Shown piece by piece: positions 1 through 10,395 of a stretch of DNA of 64,000 nucleotides (its first letter is position 1; each line of letters opens with the position of its first letter). Below the pieces are notes generated by a model. That model made no database searches. It saw nothing but the letters and a program-made list of their open reading frames with translations, and was not told the DNA's origin. The stretch is from Azotobacter vinelandii CA. Its GTDB lineage: Bacteria > Pseudomonadota > Gammaproteobacteria > Pseudomonadales > Pseudomonadaceae. The translations under genes were made by a program, and so were the position numbers. The stretch covers positions 558,001 through 622,000 of the forward strand of contig NC_021149.1 in the NCBI RefSeq assembly GCF_000380335.1, given 5' to 3'.

Positions 1-207
1 GGGGTCGTGCAGCAACTGCAGGTGGGGATGCAGGTCCAGTGACCGTTCGCTGCCGTCCAGGCGCAGGGCGGCGGGCTCGTCCTGCCGGCCGGCGATCGCC
101 GGCGAGGCCCCGTGCAGCAGGCCCAGCAGCAAGGCGAGACGTACACAGATGCGCCAGCGCGGAAAGCGTTCGCCCGTTCCCTGACTCCCACATGCTGACA
201 AAGCCAT
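1..207 (-). CDS. 7TMR-DISM-type membrane sensor, N-terminal part (cut by window edge)
   Basis: The minus strand reads open from an ATG at 207-205 to the window edge, giving 69 residues. An AGGAGG lies about 12 bases upstream of the start. The protein begins with a basic stretch (RWRICVR), a hydrophobic core (LALLLGLLHG) and a likely signal cleavage after AIA, around residue 39. The mature start reads LDLHPHLQLLHDP, which resembles the beginning of the 7TMR-DISM extracellular domain that precedes seven membrane helices and an output domain (often GGDEF or histidine kinase). The output domain lies outside the window, so signalling type cannot be stated. The assignment rests on a short stretch and is an inference. 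Confidence 0.5.
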   Translation of the reverse strand, partial: MALSACGSQGTGERFPRWRICVRLALLLGLLHGASPAIAGRQDEPAALRLDGSERSLDLHPHLQLLHDP

Positions 208-598
208 CGATGATGCGCTCCTCCTGGCTGCTCAAGGCTGGCTCGATCGATCGTCGGGCGGAGCCGGGGCCGTGCCGGCCGGTGCCCTCGTGGGCTTCGC
301 CGAATCCTTCGGGACCGTTGCCCGGCATTCGCGGCCACTGCGAAGCGCAAGCCTCGACGGCTGGCGGGCGGCGGCTCTTCCGAGGTCGTAGGTGTTTCCC
401 TCGTCGGAGCGCCAGGGGCGAGCGGTCGCTAGCGCTTCGGTGGCGGTGAATTCGTTCGCAATGCTTCCGTCCTACAGTCCGTCGCGGACGAATCCGCTCC
501 TGCGCCCCTTGCCGGCGAGCGGCCGATCGACGTTCGACCGAAGACCTGGAAGGGGCTGGACCCTAAGTGAAGAACGGAACGTTCGATCCCGCCAGTCG
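208..598. other. Intergenic region, no gene seen
   Basis: The sequence lies between the start of the sensor gene and the end of the MdtD-like gene. Open frames here are only GC-rich shadows without ribosome binding sites or family resemblance. It should hold the promoter of the leftward sensor gene. Near 481-505 there is a REP-like half element; otherwise I see nothing recognisable. Confidence 0.5.
481..505. repeat. REP-like half element
   Basis: The core GCGGACGAATCCGCTCCTGC closely matches the REP-like inverted pair at 10239-10307 (GCGGACGAGTCCGCCCCTGC). It contains the short inverted repeat GCGGA/TCCGC. Such extragenic palindromic repeats are common in pseudomonads. Only one arm is visible here. 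Confidence 0.45.
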
Positions 599-2020
599 CT
601 AATCCGCCAATTCGTCGTGCCGCCAGCCGGGGCGGCCATCCTCGGGGCGCAACTGGAAGAACAGGGTGGCGCCGAACATCGCCAGCAGGCCGACGCAGAC
701 ATAGGTGCCCTGGAAGGCGGCGAGCAGCGAGTCGCCCTGGGCCGCGCCGTCGGCACTGAAACCGTTGAGCAGGGCGGCACCGATGCCCACGCCGAGGCTC
801 ATGGACAGTTGAACCACCACCGACAGCAGGCTGTTGCCGCTGCTGGCGTCGCGGGTGGGCAGGTCGATCAGGGCGACGGTGTTCATCGCCGAGAACTGCA
901 GGGAATTCACCGCGCCGATCAGCCCCAGGTGCAGGAGCAGGAGCGCATAGGGCGTGTCGCCGTCGACCAGCGCCAGGCTGGCCAGCAGGGCTCCGATCAG
1001 CAGGGTGTTGCCGACCAGTACCCGGCGGTAACCGAGACGTTCGATCAGGCGGGGCGCCAGCGGCTTCATGGCCATCGAACTCAGGGCCACGGGAATCATC
1101 GCCATGCCCGCCTGGCTCGGCGAATAGCCCAGGCCGAGCTGCAGCAGCAGCGGCGTGAGGAAGGGCAGGGCGCCGCTGCCCAGGCGGGTGAACAGGTTGC
1201 CGAGCACGCCGATGGCGAAGCTGTGGGTGCGGAACAGGCCGGGCGAGAACAGCGGCGCCTCGGCGAAGACGGCGCGCAGCCAGTAGGCGGCCAGGCAGGC
1301 CAGGCCGGCGAGCAGCAGCAGCACGACCCGGGCGTGCGGCAGATGCAATTCGCCGAGGCCTTCCAGGGCGATGCTGATCAGCAGCATGGCGGCGCCGAAC
1401 AGCGCGAAGCCCGGCGTATCGAAGCGCGTCCGCTGCAGCCCGCGCAGATCGGGCATCAGGCGCGCGGCGACCAGGCAGCCGAACAGGCCGACCGGCAGGT
1501 TGAGCAGGAAGATCCAGTGCCAACTGGCGTACTCCACCAGCCAGCCGCCGAGGGGCGGGCCGAGCAGCGGGCCGAGCAGCGCCGGCATGGTGACGAAGCT
1601 GAGCACCCGCACCAGTTCCGTGCGCGGATAGGCGCGCAGCACCACCAGCCGTCCCACCGGCATCATCAGGGCGCCGCCGAAGCCCTGCAGCACCCGCGCG
1701 GCGACCAGTTGCGGCAGCGAAGCGGAGAGCGCGCAGAGCAGCGAGCCGAGGGTGAACAGCAGGATCGAGCCGAGGAACACCCGGTGGGTGCCGAAGCGGT
1801 CGGAGATCCATCCGGAGGCTGGCATCAGCACCGCCACGCTGAGCATGTAGGCGATCACCACCGACTGCATGCGCAGCGGGTCCTCGGCCAGATCCCTGGC
1901 CATCGTCGGCAGGGCGGTGTTGAGGATGGTGCCGTCGAGCATCGGCATGAATTGGGCGGTGGCGATGATCCAGGGCAGCAGGCGGGCGGTGCGGGGGGAG
2001 AGCGGCAGGGCGGTGGGCAT
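599..2020 (-). CDS. mdtD: MdtD-like MFS multidrug exporter (DHA2 family)
   Basis: This 473-residue protein is a many-helix inner-membrane transporter of the major facilitator superfamily, DHA2 (EmrB/QacA-like) branch, expected to export drugs with the proton gradient. The first helix carries the family signature LDGTILNTALPTMARDL, followed by ASGWISDRFG (motif A region) and RVLQGFGGALMMPVGR (motif B region). The stretch GPLLGPPLGGWLVEYASWHW corresponds to motif C and is close to E. coli MdtD. The length is normal for MdtD (about 470 residues). The start ATG at 2020 gives the natural MPTALPLSP N-terminus. No fusion-protein or outer-membrane partner gene is next to it, so substrate is unknown. 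The family is certain; the MdtD name is by sequence resemblance from memory. Confidence 0.75.
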   Translation of the reverse strand: MPTALPLSPRTARLLPWIIATAQFMPMLDGTILNTALPTMARDLAEDPLRMQSVVIAYMLSVAVLMPASGWISDRFGTHRVFLGSILLFTLGSLLCALSASLPQLVAARVLQGFGGALMMPVGRLVVLRAYPRTELVRVLSFVTMPALLGPLLGPPLGGWLVEYASWHWIFLLNLPVGLFGCLVAARLMPDLRGLQRTRFDTPGFALFGAAMLLISIALEGLGELHLPHARVVLLLLAGLACLAAYWLRAVFAEAPLFSPGLFRTHSFAIGVLGNLFTRLGSGALPFLTPLLLQLGLGYSPSQAGMAMIPVALSSMAMKPLAPRLIERLGYRRVLVGNTLLIGALLASLALVDGDTPYALLLLHLGLIGAVNSLQFSAMNTVALIDLPTRDASSGNSLLSVVVQLSMSLGVGIGAALLNGFSADGAAQGDSLLAAFQGTYVCVGLLAMFGATLFFQLRPEDGRPGWRHDELAD

Positions 2021-2190
2021 GGGGTGTCCTGGCTGGGATACCCGTGCAGTTTAGGGCCTGGCGGCGAAGATTTCCCCACCGCGTCGCCACGGCGGCCGAG
2101 GGCGGCCCGCCTTGTGCGAGCGGCGATGTCCTTCTATGACTTAAGGGTCCGCTTGTGCGGGCTCGTCCGAAGAGGAAAAGGAGATTCGTG

Positions 2191-2496
2191 ATGCGTTCCC
2201 TCTCTCTGTCCGTTTTCCTGCTGACCCTGGCCGGCGCCCTGCCGGCGGTCGCCGGCGAGTGGCCCAGCGGCGCCCGCGAGGCGTTCATCCGCGACTGCCT
2301 GGCCGGCGCCAAGGCCCGCCACGAGGAAGGAACGGCGCGGCGCTACTGCGAATGTTCGGCCGACCGCGTCGCCGCCGAGTTCAGCAGCGCCGAACTGCGC
2401 GAACTGCAGGGCGCGAAGCAGGTGCCGGCGCCGATGCATGAGCGTCTGCTCAAGACTTCCACCGGTTGTCTGTCGCAGCTCAACCGACAACAGTGA
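2191..2496 (+). CDS. Small secreted hypothetical protein with conserved cysteines
   Basis: This codes for 101 residues. I chose the ATG at 2191 because AAAAGGAG sits 8 bases upstream; a longer in-frame start at 2155 would add a basic extension ahead of the signal peptide. Residues 1-22 form a typical signal peptide (MRSLSLSVFLLTLAGALPAVA, cleavage before GEW). The mature part has four cysteines (RDCLAGA, YCECSAD, TGCLS), a pattern seen in small periplasmic pseudomonad proteins of unknown role. Its 3' end overlaps the start region of the downstream TraX-like gene, so the two may be co-transcribed. Function is unknown. Confidence 0.6.
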   Translation: MRSLSLSVFLLTLAGALPAVAGEWPSGAREAFIRDCLAGAKARHEEGTARRYCECSADRVAAEFSSAELRELQGAKQVPAPMHERLLKTSTGCLSQLNRQQ

Positions 2497-3263
2497 GGAG
2501 CGGCGGCGGTGCGGTCCTGAGATTGGCGGCGCCGCTCGCCGGGGTGCCCGCGGCGCGGGATGCGGCGCTCGATCTGCTCAAGTGGCTGGCGTTCGCCAGC
2601 ATGCTGCTCGACCACTTGCGCCTGGTCTGGCCGCAGCGGATCTGGTTGTACGTGCCGGGACGGCTGGCATTTCCCTTCTTCTGCCTGATTCTCGCCGTCA
2701 ACCTGGCCCGGCCCCGCCCCGAAGCGCTGCGGCGGGCGGCCCTGGCCCGCTATTGCGGCTGGCTGCTGGCTTTCGCCCTGCTCTCCGAATGGCCGTACCG
2801 GCTGCTGGTCGACGCGCCGGACAGCTTCAACGTGCTGCCGACCCTGGCGCTCGGCCTGCTGCTGGCCAACGGCGTGCGCCCGTGTTCGCCGGCCGAGCGC
2901 CTGCTCGCGATCGTCGCCCTGGGCGTGGCGCTGACGCTGGGCGAGCGGCTGATGTTCGGCGTCGCCGGCGTGCTCCTGCCGGCCGCCTTCCTGCTCGCCC
3001 TGCGGCGCCCGCGCTGGGGCTGGCTGCTGCCGGCCGGGGTGACGGTGGTGGCCAACTACTGGCCGCCGATCTATGTCGATGCGCTGCTCGGTCAGCGTTT
3101 CGCCCTGTCGGTGGTCTTCGCCTGTTTCCTCGCTGCGCCTCTGGGGCTGCTTCTGCTGCGACTGACGCCCGGCTTTCCGGTGCCGCCGCTGCGGCACTGG
3201 GCCTATGCCTTCTATCCGGGGCATTTGCTGCTGCTTTACGGCCTGCGCGAGTGGCTGCGTTAA
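2493..3263 (+). CDS. TraX-family integral membrane protein
   Basis: The protein is about 256 residues and mostly hydrophobic. It opens with DLLKWLAFASMLLDHLRLVW, a hallmark of the TraX family; F-plasmid TraX N-acetylates pilin, while chromosomal homologues have no settled role. Later features include WPPIYVDALLGQRFALSVVF and a C-terminal HWAYAFYPGHLLLLYGLREW, both typical of the family. The start is uncertain: GTG at 2493 overlaps the upstream stop (GTGA), while a TTG at 2523 lies just before the conserved part; neither has an ideal ribosome site. No conjugation genes are nearby, so a pilin-acetylation role is not supported here. Confidence 0.7.
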   Translation: MRSGGGAVLRLAAPLAGVPAARDAALDLLKWLAFASMLLDHLRLVWPQRIWLYVPGRLAFPFFCLILAVNLARPRPEALRRAALARYCGWLLAFALLSEWPYRLLVDAPDSFNVLPTLALGLLLANGVRPCSPAERLLAIVALGVALTLGERLMFGVAGVLLPAAFLLALRRPRWGWLLPAGVTVVANYWPPIYVDALLGQRFALSVVFACFLAAPLGLLLLRLTPGFPVPPLRHWAYAFYPGHLLLLYGLREWLR

Positions 3264-3410
3264 TCGAGTGAGTCATCAACTCGTTGCAATGTTTCTAGGA
3301 AAAACAGCTGCTTACTGGGTAGTGAAGTTCACTGGTCAAGGCACTGCGACAGCAAATAAGCGACAGCTTCTTGAAAGGGCTCTGAAAGCTTCCCGTGATA
3401 GTTTTTCGAA

Positions 3411-3455
3411 AAAGCACACGCGATAGAAAGAGTTCAATCTTTCCATGTGTGCTTT
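3411..3455. terminator. Long hairpin, possible terminator
   Basis: The outer arms AAAGCACAC and GTGTGCTTT pair perfectly, and inner arms GAAAGA and TCTTTC pair around a 6-base loop. Lying about 150 bases after the TraX-like gene, it could stop transcription in either direction, but it lacks a clean T-run immediately after the stem on the plus strand. Confidence 0.35.
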
Positions 3456-3460
3456 CAAGT

Positions 3461-3477
3461 CGCTATTGCCAATAGCG
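3461..3477. promoter_or_regulatory. Operator-like palindrome
   Basis: CGCTATTG and CAATAGCG form a perfect inverted repeat with one central base. It lies nearly 300 bases upstream of the ACS-family transporter start. The form suits a dimeric regulator, but no adjacent regulator gene is present, so the binding protein is unknown. Confidence 0.35.
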
Positions 3478-3758
3478 GGTCATGAATAAAAACAATGGGT
3501 ATCTCTATATGTGCCAGACGCATTGCACAAAAACGCTCCTTCCTCCATAGCACTGTACTTGCTCGAGCTGGTGCCCCATCGAGCGGCGGCTGATCATTTT
3601 CCGGAAACTCGGCTGATACGTCGGCCGATGCGCGCCGGTCTGCGCCCTTATTGAAGGGCAATGGCCGTCGATAAAGCATGCGCCATGCATTTCTGGAGTC
3701 TGAAAATGGCTGCATCTCGAGAAATCGAATGCCTTGCGAGTTGGTAACGAGGAAAGCC

Positions 3759-5096
3759 ATGACTAATCTCAGTCCATCGAAAGACTCGGTAGAATATCAA
3801 ACGATGAGGAAGCTGGGCTTTCGCCTGATTCCCTTCTTGGTACTTTGCTATTTCATCGCCTATGTGGATCGCGTCAATATCGGTTTTGCCGCGCTGACCA
3901 TGAACGAAGATCTTGGCCTGAGCGCCTCGGTATTCGGTTTCGGAAGCAGCCTGTTCTTTGTGGCTTATGTCTTGTTTGAAATGCCAAGCAACATAGCCAT
4001 GGAGCGATTCGGCGCCCGGCGCTGGATTGCCCGCATCATGATTACTTGGGGCCTCGTTGGCTTCTTGTCCGCCTTCGTCGTCGGGCCTATTTCCTTTTCG
4101 GTGTCCAGATTCCTGCTGGGAGCCGCCGAGGCGGGCTTTTTCCCTGGGGTGATCCTGTATCTGACCCAGTGGTTTCCGAAGGCTTACCTGGCCAGGATCA
4201 TTGCGTTCTTCATGGTTGCGATTCCGCTTTCGAGTTTCTTCGGGTCCCCACTTTCGGCACTCCTGCTGAAACTTGACGGTTTCTGGCAGTTCCAAGGATG
4301 GCAGTGGCTATTGATGTTGGAAGCTATACCGGCCATCGTGTTGGGCTTATTGGCACTGGTCTGCTTGCCCAGCAAGCCGTCCGAAGCCAAATGGCTTGCC
4401 GCCGAACAAAAAGAGTGGCTGGAAGCACAGCTCAAGAAGGAGGTGATCGAGCGCCAAGAGCATGCGCAAGATGGGAAGCATGATCACGGCGGCAAGATCA
4501 AGGCGGTTCTGACGAATAAGTATGTGTGGCTGCTGGCCCTCGTGTATATGGGCAGTTCCGCAACGAGCAATACGCTGTCCTTGTGGATGCCGCAGATCCT
4601 GAAGTCGTTCGAACTCACCAATACGCAGGCCGGCTTGCTCAATATGATCCCATTCGGGATTGCTGCCGCGTTCATGATCTTCTGGGGGATTCGTACCGAT
4701 AAAAGTGGCAAGCGTGTGTTGAATACGGCGCTGCCGTTGGCACTGACCTCAATCAGTTTCGCGGCAACGCTGCTGACCGGCTCGTTGGTCGTCACGCTGA
4801 TTCTGCTGACACTGGTGTTGATGGGCAATTACGCCATTAAAGGCCCGTTCTGGTCGCTGACCTCTGAAACGCTTTCGCCGGCCTCGTCTGCCGCGGGGAT
4901 TGCCGCAATCAATACGCTTGCCCATCTGGGTACGGGCGGCATGAGTGCGCTGATCGGCTACCTGAAGCATGAAACTGGAAGTTTCCCGGTAGCTCTGTTG
5001 CCGCTTTGTGCACTCACTGCCGTTGGTTGCATGCTGGTTCTGCTTATCGGCTACCGCAATACCAGGATGAATAGTGCGAGGCCCCTGATGAACTGA
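3759..5096 (+). CDS. MFS transporter, anion:cation symporter (ACS) family
   Basis: This 445-residue protein has about 12 membrane helices. The start ATG at 3759 follows GAGGAA by 6 bases; an upstream ATG at 3678 would add an unlikely polar leader. ACS signatures are visible: FIAYVDRVNIGFAALTMNED in helix 1, EMPSNIAMERFGARRWIARI (motif A region), FLLGAAEAGFFPGVILYLTQ, and GIRTDKSGKR in the second half. The family imports organic acids such as glucarate, 4-hydroxyphenylacetate, phthalate or tartrate. No catabolic enzymes flank it, so the substrate cannot be named. Its lower GC and codon choice differ from neighbouring genes and suggest horizontal transfer. Confidence 0.8.
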   Translation: MTNLSPSKDSVEYQTMRKLGFRLIPFLVLCYFIAYVDRVNIGFAALTMNEDLGLSASVFGFGSSLFFVAYVLFEMPSNIAMERFGARRWIARIMITWGLVGFLSAFVVGPISFSVSRFLLGAAEAGFFPGVILYLTQWFPKAYLARIIAFFMVAIPLSSFFGSPLSALLLKLDGFWQFQGWQWLLMLEAIPAIVLGLLALVCLPSKPSEAKWLAAEQKEWLEAQLKKEVIERQEHAQDGKHDHGGKIKAVLTNKYVWLLALVYMGSSATSNTLSLWMPQILKSFELTNTQAGLLNMIPFGIAAAFMIFWGIRTDKSGKRVLNTALPLALTSISFAATLLTGSLVVTLILLTLVLMGNYAIKGPFWSLTSETLSPASSAAGIAAINTLAHLGTGGMSALIGYLKHETGSFPVALLPLCALTAVGCMLVLLIGYRNTRMNSARPLMN

Positions 5097-5409
5097 GCCA
5101 AGCCGATCGCGGCGCTGCTCCGGGGGGGCTTCAGGGATTGTCGCCCCCCTCTCTTCGGTTCGGCATCGGCAAGCGTTCCATCCGATGGATATCCATGCGA
5201 AAAACGCCAAGGACAATGTTTCAGGTATGGATTCCGAGCGCTTCTGTATGAGCGCCAGCCCTGCACCGGGCTCCGCCGGGTCGCCTCGGTCTTCCCCCGT
5301 CCGCTCCATCCCCGTCGCTGCCCATCTCTATATCCTGTGCTTGCCGGCATCCGGCCATGTTCCTGCCCGGCCGAGCGCCCGCACCTGACCCGTACCGGAG
5401 GAGATCCTC
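5097..5409. other. Intergenic region between MFS and TctC genes
   Basis: It begins with a G/C-rich hairpin (5121-5150) after the transporter. It also contains a perfect 12-bp palindrome ATGGATATCCAT at 5185-5196. No gene with credible signals is seen. The promoter of the TctC gene probably lies here. Confidence 0.45.
5121..5150 (+). terminator. Hairpin after ACS-family transporter gene
   Basis: A GGGGGGGC run pairs with GCCCCCC about 15 bases later, starting roughly 25 bases after the stop codon. A short pyrimidine stretch follows (CTCTCTT). It looks like an imperfect intrinsic terminator. Confidence 0.4.
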
Positions 5410-6387
5410 ATGGCCCCATTAATCCTTCGTGCCTTGCTGGCGACCGCCACTCTGTCGTTGTGCAGCGTCCAGGCCGCCGAGCCCGGACCGCCGCAATGCA
5501 TCGTCCCCGCGGCGATCGGCGGCGGCTTCGACCTGCTCTGCAAGCTGACGCGCCAGGCGCTGCAGGAGGCCGGGCTGACCCACCAGCCGATGGATATCTC
5601 CTACATGCCGGGCGGGGTCGGCGCGGTGGCCTACAACGCCGTCGTCGCCCAACGATCGGCCGAGCCCGGTACCCTGGTGGCCTTCTCCAGCGGCTCGCTG
5701 CTCAACCTCGCTCTGGGCAAGTTCGGCCGCTTCGACGAAACCGCGGTGCGCTGGCTGGCGATGATCGGCACCAGCTACGGCGCCCTGGCGGTGCGCGCCG
5801 ATTCGCCCTACCGGACCCTCGACGATCTGCTCGCCGCGCTCCGGAGGGACCCGGATTCGGTGATCGTCGGCTCAGGCGGCACTGTCGGCAGCCAGGACTG
5901 GATGCAGCTCGCCCAACTCGTCCGGCAGGCCGGCATCGATCCGCACGAGCTGCATTACATCGCCCTGGAAGGCGGCGGGGAAATCGCCACGGCACTGGCG
6001 GCCGGTCATGTACAGGTGGCCAGCACGGACATTTCCAACGCCATGCCGCACCTCAACAGCGGCGCCGTCCGCCTGCTCGCGGTGTTCGCTGAGCGGCGCC
6101 TGGACGAGCCGGCGATGGCCTCTATCCCGACCGCCCGCGAGCAGGGCTACGACGTGGTTTGGCCGGTGCTACGCGGCTTCTATATGGGGCCGCAGGTGAG
6201 CGATGCCGACTACGCCTGGTGGAGGAAGACCTTCGACCGGCTGCTCGCTTCTGAGGACTTCGCCCGCCTGCGTCAGCGCTACGGACTGCTGCCCTTCGCT
6301 CTGACCGGCCCCGCGCTGGAGGCCCATGTGCACCGGGAGGTCGCCCGCTACCGGGAAATGGCCCGGGACTTCGGCCTGACCCACTGA
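5410..6387 (+). CDS. TctC-family periplasmic tricarboxylate-binding protein
   Basis: This codes for 325 residues with a signal peptide (residues 1-22, ending VQAAEP) and the Bug/TctC fold. It is the extracytoplasmic solute receptor of tripartite tricarboxylate transporters. Family landmarks are PAAIGGGFDLLCKLTRQALQ (usually GG..D in the ligand loop), YMPGGVGAVAYN, and the SGGT-like VGSGGTVGSQDWMQ. GGAGGAG lies 9 bases before the ATG. The membrane subunits TctA and TctB are not next to it, so it is an orphan receptor in this window; it may feed a transporter encoded elsewhere or act in sensing. The ligand is unknown. Confidence 0.8.
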   Translation: MAPLILRALLATATLSLCSVQAAEPGPPQCIVPAAIGGGFDLLCKLTRQALQEAGLTHQPMDISYMPGGVGAVAYNAVVAQRSAEPGTLVAFSSGSLLNLALGKFGRFDETAVRWLAMIGTSYGALAVRADSPYRTLDDLLAALRRDPDSVIVGSGGTVGSQDWMQLAQLVRQAGIDPHELHYIALEGGGEIATALAAGHVQVASTDISNAMPHLNSGAVRLLAVFAERRLDEPAMASIPTAREQGYDVVWPVLRGFYMGPQVSDADYAWWRKTFDRLLASEDFARLRQRYGLLPFALTGPALEAHVHREVARYREMARDFGLTH

Positions 6388-6439
6388 GCCGGTCTCGCTC
6401 TCCAGCCCCGGTCGGGCGGGGGTGACCCAGCCGATGCTC

Positions 6440-7327
6440 TCACGCCGCGCCGCGCAGCCGGGCGATGCGCTCGTCCTTCTCTTCCCACAGGCGGCTCACC
6501 CAGGCCTGCACGAAGCGGCGGAAATCCGCGTCGCTCTGGTAGTTGTCCTGCCAGAGGGCCGGATCCAGTTCGCGGGTCTGGATGTCGACGATCACCCGTG
6601 CCACCCGGCCGCTGATCAGCTCCCAGAATCCGGGAACGCGCCGGCCGGGGTAGACCAGGGTGACGTCCAGCAGCGCATCCAGTTGCGGGCCGAGGCTGGC
6701 CAGGGCGAAGGCCAGGCCGCCGGCCTTGGGGCGCAGCAGGTAGCGGTAGGGTGAGGCCTGGCGGGCGTGCTTGAGCGGGGTGAAGCGGGTGCCTTCCAGA
6801 TAGTTGACCAGCGTCACCGGGATGCCGCGAAAGCGTGCGCAGGCGCGCCGGGTGATCTCCAGGTCCTCGCCGCGCCTCTCCGGGTAGCGTTCCAGGTAGG
6901 CCTTGGAGTGACGTTTCATGAACGGGTAGTCGAGGGCCCAGAAGGCCAGCCCGAGGAAGGGAATCCAGATCAGTTCCCGCTTGAGGAAGAACTTGAAGAA
7001 GGGCACCCGGCCGCCGAGAGCCTCCAGCAGCGTGGGGATGTCCACCCAGCTCTGGTGGTTGCACACCAGCAGGTAGGAACGGTCGCGGCGCAGCCCGGCG
7101 CTGCCGCGGACGTCCCAGACGGTGGGGAGGAGTCGGGCGAAGATGCGCTTGCCGATTTCCACCCAGCCCTCGGCGCAGCACATCACCCCGCGCGCGCAGT
7201 ACGCCTTCAGGGGCCGGCCGGGCAGGATCAGTCTGAGCAGGGCGAGCAGTAGCAGCGGGACGATCATCAGCAGGGTGTCGATCAGCAGCAGGAGAAGGAC
7301 GCCTAGGGCGGTGAGCAGTGGGCGCAT
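6440..7327 (-). CDS. YihG-like 1-acyl-glycerol-3-phosphate acyltransferase
   Basis: This 295-residue membrane protein belongs to the PlsC/LPLAT superfamily and should transfer an acyl chain to a lysophospholipid. The N-terminal 35 residues are a strong hydrophobic helix. The catalytic NHx4D box reads NHQSWVD, and the second box reads NYLEGTRFT. The stretch FWALDYPFMKRHSKAYLERY closely follows E. coli YihG, as does the C-terminal SRLWEEKDERIARL. The long frame extends well upstream, but the ATG at 7327 with an AAGGAT ribosome site gives the family start. It points away from katG and shares no operon with the TctC gene, with which it converges. Confidence 0.8.
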   Translation of the reverse strand: MRPLLTALGVLLLLLIDTLLMIVPLLLLALLRLILPGRPLKAYCARGVMCCAEGWVEIGKRIFARLLPTVWDVRGSAGLRRDRSYLLVCNHQSWVDIPTLLEALGGRVPFFKFFLKRELIWIPFLGLAFWALDYPFMKRHSKAYLERYPERRGEDLEITRRACARFRGIPVTLVNYLEGTRFTPLKHARQASPYRYLLRPKAGGLAFALASLGPQLDALLDVTLVYPGRRVPGFWELISGRVARVIVDIQTRELDPALWQDNYQSDADFRRFVQAWVSRLWEEKDERIARLRGAA

Positions 7328-7890
7328 GGAGAATCCTTGTCGGCAGGGGCGGGCATCATAAGGGCGAAGCGGGGCGGCTGGCAGTATCCGCATGCCTCCA
7401 CGGGCGGAGAATGGCGGAAGGGCGGTTCCGGGACGATTTCGCCGCTCGGGTTCCCGGCGGGGATTTCCTCTCGTATCTGTGACTCGCTGCCGGGCTGGTC
7501 GACCGCTTCCGGCGATCTTCGTCTCGATCCCTCGATCTGCTCGAGAGCGGGCCGATAGCGGGGATCGGCGAGAAGCGGGAAGCGTTGGCGGCGCGAATCG
7601 CGGCCGCGGTGGCATCTTCGGCATTTCCCGGCGGGCATCGGCGCCCCGGACATGCTCTTCGACGTGGCCGCGGGCCATGCCGCGTCGTCGATCAGCGCAA
7701 CGCCGCCGGCGCAGACCCGGGAACCGATCGAGGACATCCGCAGCCCGCGCGCTGCCGAGGCGGCCATCGCCCACCGGGCGGTCGAGCCGCGGCAGAAGGC
7801 CGGTGCCTTCGGGCGCCGGTCTTCGGTTCGACGCCCCTATTCGTCGTTGCTCGGCTCCAGCCCGCCGGGCAGGGCCGCTGAACGCTGCAA
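7328..7890. other. Long intergenic region, no gene identified
   Basis: More than 500 bases carry no frame with a ribosome site plus a recognisable protein. Several overlapping GC-rich frames exist on both strands, none convincing. The region lies between the divergent starts of the acyltransferase gene and katG and is longer than promoters alone need. It could hold a decayed gene. Confidence 0.4.
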
Positions 7891-7904
7891 GGCCTCATGA
7901 GGCC
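7891..7904. promoter_or_regulatory. Perfect 14-bp palindrome upstream of katG
   Basis: GGCCTCATGAGGCC is its own reverse complement. It lies about 75 bases before the katG start and just upstream of the likely promoter. It could be an operator or chance; it does not match an OxyR site that I can recognise. Confidence 0.35.
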
Positions 7905-7913
7905 GTCATACAG

Positions 7914-10176
<2,263 letters not shown>

Positions 10177-10185
10177 TCCTGCCGA

Positions 10186-10213
10186 CGGGGGCGGGGTTTT
10201 CCCGCGCCCCGGT
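10186..10213 (+). terminator. GC-rich hairpin after katG
   Basis: GGGGCGGGG and CCCGCGCCCC pair around a TTTT loop, starting about 10 bases after the katG stop. There is no T-run after the stem, so termination strength is uncertain. Confidence 0.4.
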
Positions 10214-10238
10214 CTCGGGCGTCCGCCGGGTACAGCAT

Positions 10239-10307
10239 CGATCGCGGACGAGTCCGCCCCTGCGGGCTCGCGCTTCCCTCCGGCGGGAGCGGATTCATCC
10301 GCGATCG
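10239..10307. repeat. REP-like inverted pair (BIME-like)
   Basis: The arms CGATCGCGGACGAGTCCGC and GCGGATTCATCCGCGATCG face each other, flanked internally by CCTGCGGGC and CGGCGGGAG. The arrangement matches the extragenic palindromic repeats of pseudomonads and shares its core with 481-505. It lies between katG and the convergent exonuclease gene. Confidence 0.6.
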
Positions 10308-10395
10308 GGCCGGCCGGCTCCCCTCGCGAAACCCTCCCTTCGATCCTTTCCCCGTGTGCGGGGCTGTCCCCCCTCGCGTGGCGCCGGGCCGAGAT

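Larger units (their letters stand above)
3264..3758. other. AT-richer intergenic region upstream of the MFS transporter
   Basis: The base composition falls clearly compared with both sides of 3264. The region contains a long hairpin (3411-3455) and a perfect 8-bp inverted repeat (3461-3477). A short frame ending at 3426 has no credible start signal and no recognisable family. The transporter's promoter probably lies between 3477 and 3740, but I cannot pick a convincing -35/-10 pair. Confidence 0.5.

Noticed and set aside
392..2191. 599-codon plus-strand frame over the MdtD-like gene
   Set aside because: The Gln/Ala/Glu-rich translation is a typical antisense shadow of a membrane protein gene.
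3205..3426. Short frame in the AT-richer gap ending KKHTR
   Set aside because: It starts inside the TraX-like gene, lacks a ribosome site at any internal start and matches no family I know; it may be a relic but is not supportable.
7652..7900. 82-codon frame upstream of katG
   Set aside because: No ribosome site, no recognisable protein and several rival frames in the same GC-rich stretch.
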